From Oscillospiraceae bacterium (GTDB taxonomy: Bacteria > Bacillota > Clostridia > Oscillospirales > Ruminococcaceae), in NCBI GenBank assembly GCA_017394475.1, contig JAFPYQ010000063.1:1-7846 (forward strand): 7,846 bases of DNA, in the 5' to 3' direction. Position numbers and translations under genes: made by a program. Under the pieces are notes generated by a model. That model did no database searches, was not told the DNA's origin, and was given only the letters and a program-made list of their open reading frames with translations. Below, in pieces: positions 1 through 5,297 of the stretch (its first letter is position 1; the number at the start of each line of letters is the position of its first letter).

Positions 1-928
1 CTTCGGTATCGGCTACATGGATCTCCTGATCGCTGTTCACAAGCTCTTTGAAAGACTTGCTGTCTATTTCCGATACACCGTCACGGTACTGCGGGAAATA
101 ATCGAAGAAGGTAGAGGAAACGCTGACGACATTGCCCTTTTCATCCTCAATGACCACCGCAAAGGGCATAGTCTCGAGTATGGCCTCTATCTCGCTGTTC
201 ACATTGTGCAGCGAGGTAACATCGTTTGCTATGCCGCAGGTGCCGAAAGCTGAGCCGTCGATATCGTAAAGAGGGGATTTGTAGGTCTTGAACTGCTTCA
301 TGCCTGCTTTGGTCTTGACTTTTTCATCGAAAAGACAGGTCTTGCCTTCGTTCATGACCACATCTTCCGATTCAAGACAGACGTATTCGCCCTGTTCATA
401 TTCTTCCTTGGGGATATCCCATATATAGTAGTGGCCGCGGTCGAATATCTGAGCCTTGGTCTTGTCGACCGCAGAACAGAAGCTATCATTCACCCACAGG
501 TGAGAGCCCTTGATATCCTTGAACCACACAAGATCGGGTATGGAATCAAAGGCGGTGTTGAAGCAGGTCTCCAGTCTTCTGTGATCGAATTCGAGCTTCA
601 TGTGCTCGATGAGCTTGGCAGCATGGAATCTCATAAGATCATCACCGAAGGGAACAAGCCATATCTCATCCGGTTCATCCTCAACGATGTCCGGGCGGTT
701 TTCGAGAAGAATGGTCTTAGCGTATCCCCCTACGAGACCGGCGCTCTTTTTGTAGCTGTCAGAGCCGTCGAATATGACTGCTGTATCGATCTCCGTTATT
801 TTTTCATGCAGACCCGCACAAGTAAGCACTTCGAGCTTTGTGCGTTCAGGAAGCTTTATGCTCTCGATCACCCGCTGTATCCTGTCCGATCCGCTTATGA
901 TTATAAAATGCAGTTCACATATATACAA
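1..928 (-). CDS. PAS-domain signalling protein, N-terminal part (probable diguanylate cyclase-type sensor; C-terminus beyond window)
   Basis: An open minus-strand frame gives 309 codons and leaves the window at base 1. Residues about 8-95 alternate predicted strands and helices (FIIIS, LEVLTC, TAVIFDG, TILLEN, IWLVPF) like a response-regulator receiver. The acidic pair after strand 1 and the lysine after strand 5 are absent, so I read it as a pseudo-receiver. Residues about 117-240 form a PAS domain (SIPDLVWFKD, then WVNDSF, ending GTCGIANDVT). A second PAS starts near 248 (LETMPFAVVIED) and is cut by the edge. From memory of similar clostridial proteins a GGDEF output domain often follows, but none is visible here. 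No membrane segment is seen, so the visible part should be cytosolic. The start chosen is TTG at 928, six bases after a GGGGGG run that can pair with the 16S tail. An in-frame TGA lies upstream and no in-frame ATG precedes the receiver-like fold. A strong promoter lies at 1008-1036. Confidence 0.8.
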   Translation of the reverse strand, partial: MYICELHFIIISGSDRIQRVIESIKLPERTKLEVLTCAGLHEKITEIDTAVIFDGSDSYKKSAGLVGGYAKTILLENRPDIVEDEPDEIWLVPFGDDLMRFHAAKLIEHMKLEFDHRRLETCFNTAFDSIPDLVWFKDIKGSHLWVNDSFCSAVDKTKAQIFDRGHYYIWDIPKEEYEQGEYVCLESEDVVMNEGKTCLFDEKVKTKAGMKQFKTYKSPLYDIDGSAFGTCGIANDVTSLHNVNSEIEAILETMPFAVVIEDEKGNVVSVSSTFFDYFPQYRDGVSEIDSKSFKELVNSDQEIHVADTE

Positions 929-977
929 ATATATCCCCCCGACAATGCTCGAAAATCAGATGTGCCTTGATGTCCAT
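915..977 (-). CDS. Possible 20-residue leader ORF overlapping the sensor start
   Basis: An ATG at 977 has a good ribosome binding site (GAAGG at 985-989, seven bases upstream). It opens a 20-codon frame ending in TGA at 915-917, so it overlaps the first codons of the sensor in a different frame. It is the first start codon with a ribosome binding site downstream of the promoter at 1008-1036. Three readings are possible: a leader peptide controlling sensor translation; the true N-terminus of the sensor, separated by a one-base error or slippage in the G6 run at 935-940; or chance. Removing one G joins the two frames without a stop. The receiver-like fold is already complete from the TTG start, which argues mildly against the second reading. 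Confidence 0.3.
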   Translation of the reverse strand: MDIKAHLIFEHCRGDIFVYM

Positions 978-1007
978 TGTTTTGCCTTCGTACAGATCAT
1001 TAATTCT

Positions 1008-1036
1008 ATTTTATCAAAATATATCGTCTTTGTCAA
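1008..1036 (-). promoter_or_regulatory. SigmaA-type promoter for the PAS sensor gene
   Basis: Read on the minus strand, TTGACA (1031-1036) is followed by a 17-base spacer and TAAAAT (1008-1013). The -35 is a perfect consensus and the -10 differs from TATAAT at one base. The start site would be near 1001, giving a leader of about 73 bases before the TTG start at 928. That leader holds the 20-codon reading frame. No operator palindrome is evident over the promoter. Confidence 0.8.
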
Positions 1037-1157
1037 CAAATGGCAGAGAGTAAATATGTATAAATTAAAAACAACTTTTTTGTGCAGTTTTTTAGACGTG
1101 ACCTTGATCCGAACATATCCGACAGATGTGCAGCCGGATTTGCCTGCAAAAAATCTC

Positions 1158-1186
1158 TTGACATTGGCTCATAAATGGTGTAAAAT
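1158..1186 (+). promoter_or_regulatory. SigmaA-type promoter for argG
   Basis: TTGACA at 1158-1163, a 17-base spacer and TAAAAT at 1181-1186 form a near-perfect housekeeping promoter with the same hexamers and spacing as the divergent promoter at 1008-1036. Transcription would begin near 1193, about 60 bases before the argG start. AT-rich tracts just upstream could act as an UP element. I could not identify a full ArgR operator, so regulation by arginine is not shown by the sequence. Confidence 0.82.
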
Positions 1187-1238
1187 AATATAGGCACAGT
1201 GTAGCGAAAGCAAAACTGTTTTATTCAAATTTTCTGCC

Positions 1239-1243
1239 GGAGG
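1239..1243 (+). promoter_or_regulatory. Ribosome binding site of argG
   Basis: GGAGG, followed by T, matches the anti-Shine-Dalgarno sequence. The spacer to the ATG at 1255 is 11 bases, slightly long but acceptable. It supports the ATG at 1255 as the start, and a TAA stands just before it. Confidence 0.8.
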
Positions 1244-1254
1244 TTTAACTTAAA

Positions 1255-2487
1255 ATGGTTTCCAAAGAGAATATAAAAAAGGTCGTCCTCGCTTATTCCG
1301 GAGGACTTGACACTTCCATCATAATCCCTTGGCTCAAGGAAAACTACAATAACTGTGAGGTAATTGCAGTTTCCGCAGATGTGGGACAGGGCACAGAACT
1401 TGACGGACTTGAGGAAAAGGCAATCAAGACAGGTGCATCCAAGCTCTATATCGAGGATCTCAAGGAAGAGTTCATCCAGGACTATGTGTATCCTACGATA
1501 AAGGCTGGAGCTATATATGAGGGCAAGTATCTTCTCGGTACTTCTTTCGCACGTCCGATCATCGCCAAGAGGATAGCAGAGATAGCTATCAAGGAAGGTG
1601 CTGATGCTATCTGCCACGGCTGCACAGGCAAGGGCAATGACCAGGTACGTTTTGAGCTTGCTATCAAGGCATTTGCTCCTGATATGGCTGTTATAGCTCC
1701 CTGGAGAGAGTGGACCATCAAATCCCGCGATGAGGAGATCGATTATGCCGAGGCACACAACATCCCTCTGCGCATAACACGCGAGACCAACTATTCAAAG
1801 GATAAGAACATCTGGCATCTTTCACATGAGGGCCTTGATCTCGAGGATCCTGCAAATGAGCCTCAGTACAACAAGGAGGGCTTCCTTGAACTGGGCGTAT
1901 CCCCCGAAAAGGCACCCGATAAGGCAACTTATGTTACTATCCACTTTGAAAAGGGCATCCCCACTGCTGTTGACGGCAAGAAGATGAATGGAACAGAGCT
2001 GGTATCCTATCTCAATAAGCTCGGCGGAGAGAATGGCATAGGTCTGATGGACCTTGTTGAGAACCGTCTTGTAGGAATGAAGTCAAGGGGCGTTTATGAG
2101 ACTCCCGGCGGAACTATCCTCTATAAGGCTCACGATACACTTGAGACAATATGTCTTGATAAGGAAGTTACCCGCATGAAGTCCTACCTCTCGATCAAGT
2201 TTGCAGATCTCGTTTACAATGGTCAGTGGTTCACACCCCTCCGCGAGGCTCTTTCTGCATTCGTTGACGAGACACAGAAGACAGTTACAGGTGATGTCAA
2301 GCTCAAGCTCTATAAGGGCAATGTCATGAATGCAGGCGTTACATCTCCCTATACTCTCTATGATGAAGAGGTAGCAACATTTGATGCAGACAATGTATAT
2401 GATCAATCTGATGCAGGCGGATTCATAAACATCTTCGGCCTGCCCACACATGTAAAGGCTAAGCTCGATCAGAAGAGGGGCAAGTAA
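1255..2487 (+). CDS. argG: Argininosuccinate synthase
   Basis: This cytosolic enzyme joins citrulline and aspartate using ATP to make argininosuccinate, AMP and pyrophosphate, the penultimate step of arginine synthesis. The 410-residue length is normal for the family. The N-terminal nucleotide-binding PP-loop is intact (AYSGGLDTS, residues 13-21). It is followed by the family signatures [14 protein letters not shown] (121-134), the substrate-loop segment [14 protein letters not shown] (180-193) and [14 protein letters not shown] (273-286). The C-terminal tetramerisation helix region runs to the end ([11 protein letters not shown]). The start is fixed by the GGAGG site and the family N-terminus ([10 protein letters not shown]). 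Its own promoter lies at 1158-1186 and a hairpin terminator follows 19 bases after the stop, so it is probably a single-gene transcript. argH, often next to argG, is not here. All recognisable catalytic motifs are present and nothing looks damaged. Confidence 0.98.
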   Translation: MVSKENIKKVVLAYSGGLDTSIIIPWLKENYNNCEVIAVSADVGQGTELDGLEEKAIKTGASKLYIEDLKEEFIQDYVYPTIKAGAIYEGKYLLGTSFARPIIAKRIAEIAIKEGADAICHGCTGKGNDQVRFELAIKAFAPDMAVIAPWREWTIKSRDEEIDYAEAHNIPLRITRETNYSKDKNIWHLSHEGLDLEDPANEPQYNKEGFLELGVSPEKAPDKATYVTIHFEKGIPTAVDGKKMNGTELVSYLNKLGGENGIGLMDLVENRLVGMKSRGVYETPGGTILYKAHDTLETICLDKEVTRMKSYLSIKFADLVYNGQWFTPLREALSAFVDETQKTVTGDVKLKLYKGNVMNAGVTSPYTLYDEEVATFDADNVYDQSDAGGFINIFGLPTHVKAKLDQKRGK

Positions 2488-2506
2488 GCCATAAGATCTG
2501 AAATAC

Positions 2507-2550
2507 AAAGACCATAGCGTTTCCGACAAAAGGGGGATGCTATGGTCTTT
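2507..2550 (+). terminator. Hairpin terminator after argG
   Basis: The arms AAAGACCATAGC (2507-2518) and GCTATGGTCTTT (2539-2550) pair perfectly over 12 base pairs. Six further inner pairs, some of them G-U, extend the stem to about 18 around an eight-base loop. The descending arm ends in TCTTT followed by ATT, a modest U-tract. It begins 19 bases after the argG stop and suits intrinsic termination of that transcript. The symmetric A/T flanks mean it could act in both directions, but no minus-strand transcript is expected here. Confidence 0.8.
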
Positions 2551-2559
2551 ATTGAAGCG

Positions 2560-2582
2560 TGACCGATCTGCTGATGCGGTCA
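2560..2582. repeat. Short inverted repeat (TGACCG/CGGTCA) upstream of the AlkZ-related gene
   Basis: Perfect six-base arms at 2560-2565 and 2577-2582 flank an 11-base centre, about 38 bases before the chosen start of the next gene. It could be an operator half-site pair or a minor hairpin next to the argG terminator. No U-tract follows. Arms this short can occur by chance, so the role is open. Confidence 0.35.
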
Positions 2583-2619
2583 TATCTCACTTTGTTACAG
2601 AAACCGGTTGGTGCGGCCT

Positions 2620-3291
2620 ATGAAAAGAATAATTCTCGCCTCTGCTGAGGAAATGATCGGGTATATCGAAAATGTGGGCATACTACCGTATTTTGAATGC
2701 GGTATCATGGGCTTTTCCATTGAGAGCCTTACCCGTCCGTCGGACTGGTGGACATTTACCGGGGATGATCCATGGGTATGGCGTGAGGTCGCAGCAAGGG
2801 ATGAGCGTATAGCATACGGAAAATTCTTCCATGGCAAGGCAGGCTTTATTTCAAAAGCATTCTTCCCCGAATTTGCGAACTACCGCCGCGACGGATATGA
2901 TTTTGATGCCGCCTATGAGGCCGGAAAAGCCAACAGGCGCTGTAAAGTCATAATGGATCTGTTTGAGGATGAACAGGATATTGCAGGCTACCGCATCAAA
3001 AAAGAGGCAGGATTCGGTAAGGATGGTGAGAAGAACCTTTCGGGAACGATCACCGATCTGCAGATGAGAGCCTACCTTATAGTTTCGGATTTCAGGCAGA
3101 AGACCAATAAGAAGGGCGAACCCTACGGTATGAGCGCAGCCCACTATGTAACTCCGGAATACAGATTCGGAGAGGATCATATAGCCAAAGGATATGAAAG
3201 AGAGCCCGCACAGTCCTTTGATATCCTGTGCAGGCAGATAGTAAAGGTAACAGGGGCATCGGAAAAGACAGCAAAAATGCTGATGAAGTGA
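2620..3291 (+). CDS. AlkZ-related protein (putative winged-helix DNA-binding/repair-type family)
   Basis: A complete 223-residue soluble protein with no signal peptide or membrane helix. The pattern resembles proteins annotated as 'AlkZ-related' in Firmicutes: VGILPYF near 19-25, FSIESLTRPSDWW (32-44), WVWREVAARDERIAYGKFF (52-70), FFPEFANYRRDGYDFDAAYE (81-100), the turn GFGKDG (131-136) and ITDLQMRAYLIVSDF (144-158). AlkZ/YcaQ proteins are winged-helix DNA glycosylases that remove bulky or crosslinked bases. Whether this smaller relative has that activity is unknown, and I cannot place a catalytic QxQ pair with confidence. The family call is from memory of sequence pattern. ATG at 2620 is preferred; TTG at 2608 and GTG at 2611 are in frame upstream, and none has a strong ribosome binding site. 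It lies downstream of the argG terminator, faces the DUF3810 gene tail to tail, and has no clear promoter of its own. Confidence 0.75.
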   Translation: MKRIILASAEEMIGYIENVGILPYFECGIMGFSIESLTRPSDWWTFTGDDPWVWREVAARDERIAYGKFFHGKAGFISKAFFPEFANYRRDGYDFDAAYEAGKANRRCKVIMDLFEDEQDIAGYRIKKEAGFGKDGEKNLSGTITDLQMRAYLIVSDFRQKTNKKGEPYGMSAAHYVTPEYRFGEDHIAKGYEREPAQSFDILCRQIVKVTGASEKTAKMLMK

Positions 3292-3320
3292 CGTATCGAT
3301 AATGGTGCGGGAACTCGCTG

Positions 3321-4430
3321 TCATTCATTCCTGCCGTAATACCATATCAAAAGCAGCTCAACCATACGGTTGTAGCTGTTTTTTCCGTCCTTTACGCCGT
3401 TTACCTTCAATGTGGTCTCCATGGCAGTTTCTCCCGCCTTGTTCACTGTTTCCTTTGGTATAACGCTTTCTTCGGCCTTTTTCATGTGCTCTTCACTGAC
3501 GAAATAGTTGTCGATAGCTACCTGCATGGTAAGCTTTGAACGCAGAGAATAGATCTGCTCCTCGTTGGCATACTTGCGGCACTCACCATAGGTGTAGTTC
3601 ATGGCAGTGATGTATCCGCTGTACTGTACTTCGGGAGAATCGCTCTCCATGCAGGCGATGCAGGAGAGAAAGGTCGCTTCGTCCTCCCGTATAAAGCCTT
3701 TGATGTGTGTCAGCTCATGAAATGCTGTACATGGAACACGGGCAGGGGAAAGGTAGGCATTGTAGTTGCCCTCCAGCGAAAAAGGAAAATATACGCCCTG
3801 GAGATCAAGCTGTGTCATAAGAGTGGAGGCTATCATACTCTTCGGAGGAGGACAGTATCCGTTCAGTTCCGGGAACTGATCCGTGATATCCGAAAAGGCA
3901 TCCGATGCCAGTCCGCCAAGATCGTCAGGAACAATGACCTGTCCGTTTTCATCTCTTGATACTTTCAGTGCCAGTTCGTTGGCGTGTTCGATGATATCCC
4001 CGCACATAGCCACCAGTTCTTCCGTTGAATAACCATCCTGCTTTTCCATATCACTAAGTCTGTATTTCAGTTCCGTTGAATGATACAGTACAAAGCAGTT
4101 CATCGTTTCCGTAAAGTAGATATACAAAAGAACGATGACGATAAGCCTTGATGTGAAGGTGAGCAGTCCTTTTTTCTTCCCGATGATACCGACGATAAGC
4201 GCAACTATCGTGAACAGGCATATTAGAACAGCAAGTGCTATCAGTATCTCGCCCAGGGAAAAGGGGATTATCCCGGAAATGTGAGATATGAGGGTCGCTG
4301 CAGGAGAATACAGCTTTTCGTGATAAAAGTCTATCATATCCGCAGAAAGCCATGCTATTCCGTTGAGGACGGTCAGAAACACGAATACTGCTGCGGTGAT
4401 ATATACAAATATTGATGATCTTTTTTTCAT
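3321..4430 (-). CDS. DUF3810-family membrane protein with HEXXH metallopeptidase-like motif
   Basis: A 369-residue protein with three predicted membrane helices (about 9-28, 60-83 and 93-112) followed by a large domain that probably faces outside. That domain carries YNAYLSPA (223-230) and the zinc-protease-like motif HELTH (238-242), followed by IREDEATFLS (247-256), where a glutamate could be the third zinc ligand. This layout matches the DUF3810 family as I know it. The substrate is unknown and no peptidase activity is implied beyond the motif. The C-terminal region (265-369) is soluble and ends in a short hydrophobic patch. An in-frame ATG exists 48 bases upstream at 4478, but the N-terminus there would be encoded by the hairpin at 4442-4472, so ATG at 4430 (MKKRSS, followed at once by helix 1) is preferred. 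Neither start has a good ribosome binding site. It lies just past the pilus operon terminator and may be expressed by read-through or from an unseen promoter. Confidence 0.82.
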   Translation of the reverse strand: MKKRSSIFVYITAAVFVFLTVLNGIAWLSADMIDFYHEKLYSPAATLISHISGIIPFSLGEILIALAVLICLFTIVALIVGIIGKKKGLLTFTSRLIVIVLLYIYFTETMNCFVLYHSTELKYRLSDMEKQDGYSTEELVAMCGDIIEHANELALKVSRDENGQVIVPDDLGGLASDAFSDITDQFPELNGYCPPPKSMIASTLMTQLDLQGVYFPFSLEGNYNAYLSPARVPCTAFHELTHIKGFIREDEATFLSCIACMESDSPEVQYSGYITAMNYTYGECRKYANEEQIYSLRSKLTMQVAIDNYFVSEEHMKKAEESVIPKETVNKAGETAMETTLKVNGVKDGKNSYNRMVELLLIWYYGRNE

Positions 4431-4440
4431 ATCGATTATG

Positions 4441-4472
4441 AAAACAGCACAGATACTTGATCTGTGCTGTTT
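4441..4472 (-). terminator. Intrinsic terminator of the type IV pilus operon
   Basis: The arms AAACAGCACAGAT (4442-4454) and ATCTGTGCTGTTT (4460-4472) are perfectly complementary over 13 base pairs around a five-base loop. On the minus strand the stem ends in CTGTTTT. It begins 36 bases after the pilO stop codon and 11 bases before the preferred start of the DUF3810 gene, so it most likely ends the pilC-pilMN-pilO transcript. Partial read-through could feed the next gene. The hairpin is nearly symmetric and could also act on plus-strand transcripts. Confidence 0.82.
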
Positions 4473-4508
4473 ATTCATTGTTATGAGGTCAAAGCCTTAA
4501 GAACAGGA

Positions 4509-5297
4509 TCAAACCTTATCTACATCTGCAGGATCCATATAGTATACTTCGTATACAGTGATAGTGATATCACCTTCGATGTATACTTCTTCTTCCTCTT
4601 CACCGGGAGCAGCGGGTGTAGCGGCCTGAGTCTGAGCCTGTGCTGCATCTCCCTCAGCTTCTTTGTATTCTGCGCTGATAGTGTTGAGATAGATATTTTC
4701 TTTGTTATCTGCAACAGCATCCATCATTTTGTAAACCGTCTCGTAATCCTCGGGAGGGCAGCGATAAGACATCTTGACTACAGTACCACCGACTGTTGCA
4801 GAGGGCATCCTCTGAGGATAGTTGTTCTCATGCATCCAGTATTCTTCATCGCCCATCTGATGAGCGATATCTGCATTAAACTTCATGTCATAGTTTGCAT
4901 TGGTCTCATATGCAGTATACTGATCAAGGTTTGTAGCAGTGGAATCTGTGAAATCAATGGCCATTACCTCAAGAGTAGGATTATCCTTCATGAGAACATC
5001 CTTGATATACATACTGATCTTGTGAGCCTCATTGTACTCACGCTCATTGAGGAATGACTTCTGTGTTTCGGATACCTTGTTCACATCATCCTTGAGCTGC
5101 TGCTCAAGTCCGGGAAGTCTGTCGATCTTTGCCTGGAGCTCGTCTCTTTCCTGCTCCTTGGCTGCAAGACGTGCCTGAGCTGCCTCCATGTTCTCATACT
5201 GAGGCTTGATCAGAAGGAGTCCGCCTGCAACGAATACTGCTGCGACAACAAGAATAAGGAAGATTATCTTGTCGCGTCTGCTCAATTTCATAGTCAT
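4509..5297 (-). CDS. pilO: Type IV pilus inner-membrane alignment protein PilO-like
   Basis: A 262-residue bitopic membrane protein with the PilO layout: a short basic cytoplasmic tail (KLSRRDK), one membrane helix (about 11-31), a coiled coil rich in E, Q, K and R (about 35-85), then an extracytoplasmic alpha/beta domain. PilO pairs with PilN through these coiled coils to form the alignment complex linking the PilM/PilC machinery to the growing pilus. The family is poorly conserved, so the call rests on topology and on its place right after pilMN. Its ATG overlaps the pilMN stop (TAATG) and has a strong GAGGAGGT site nine bases upstream, so it is probably translationally coupled. An unusual Ala/Gln/Glu-rich segment (about 213-238, with five consecutive Glu) interrupts the C-terminal domain. 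It is the last gene of the operon before the terminator. Pilins, ATPases and peptidase must lie upstream or elsewhere. Confidence 0.85.
   Translation of the reverse strand: MTMKLSRRDKIIFLILVVAAVFVAGGLLLIKPQYENMEAAQARLAAKEQERDELQAKIDRLPGLEQQLKDDVNKVSETQKSFLNEREYNEAHKISMYIKDVLMKDNPTLEVMAIDFTDSTATNLDQYTAYETNANYDMKFNADIAHQMGDEEYWMHENNYPQRMPSATVGGTVVKMSYRCPPEDYETVYKMMDAVADNKENIYLNTISAEYKEAEGDAAQAQTQAATPAAPGEEEEEVYIEGDITITVYEVYYMDPADVDKV

Larger units (their letters stand above)
929..1254. other. Divergent intergenic region between the sensor gene and argG
   Basis: This 326-base stretch separates two diverging genes. It carries the two promoters listed separately, whose -35 boxes lie about 120 bases apart. 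The middle (1037-1157) is AT-rich with several A/T tracts, for example two T6 runs at roughly 1076-1094, which could give some curvature, but I see no convincing protein-binding palindrome. Apart from the doubtful leader frame at 915-977, no short gene is convincing. The argG leader (about 1193-1254) is too short for an arginine T-box. Confidence 0.6.

Noticed and set aside
431..970. Long plus-strand open frame of 179 codons, and another at 774-1193
   Set aside because: The minus strand here encodes a coherent PAS protein; the plus-strand frames have no family resemblance, and the second one runs through both promoters.
1187..1254. Arginine T-box, riboswitch or ArgR box in the argG leader
   Set aside because: The leader is about 60 bases, too short for a T-box. 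Only an isolated ATTCA half-site-like element and a five-pair stem (ACAGT/ACTGT) are seen, which chance can explain.
1225..1758. Minus-strand open frames within argG (also 2083-2583)
   Set aside because: They are antisense to an intact argG and are explained by its codon use; their translations look cysteine-rich and unnatural.
3281..3328. Hairpin spanning the converging stop codons of the AlkZ-related and DUF3810 genes
   Set aside because: Arms pair over nine bases only with a bulge and a loop of about 27 bases, and there is no U-tract, so it is not a credible bidirectional terminator.
4431..4478. N-terminal extension of the DUF3810 protein from ATG 4478
   Set aside because: The sequence is the terminator hairpin and the added residues precede a natural MKKRSS plus membrane helix start; no ribosome binding site supports it.
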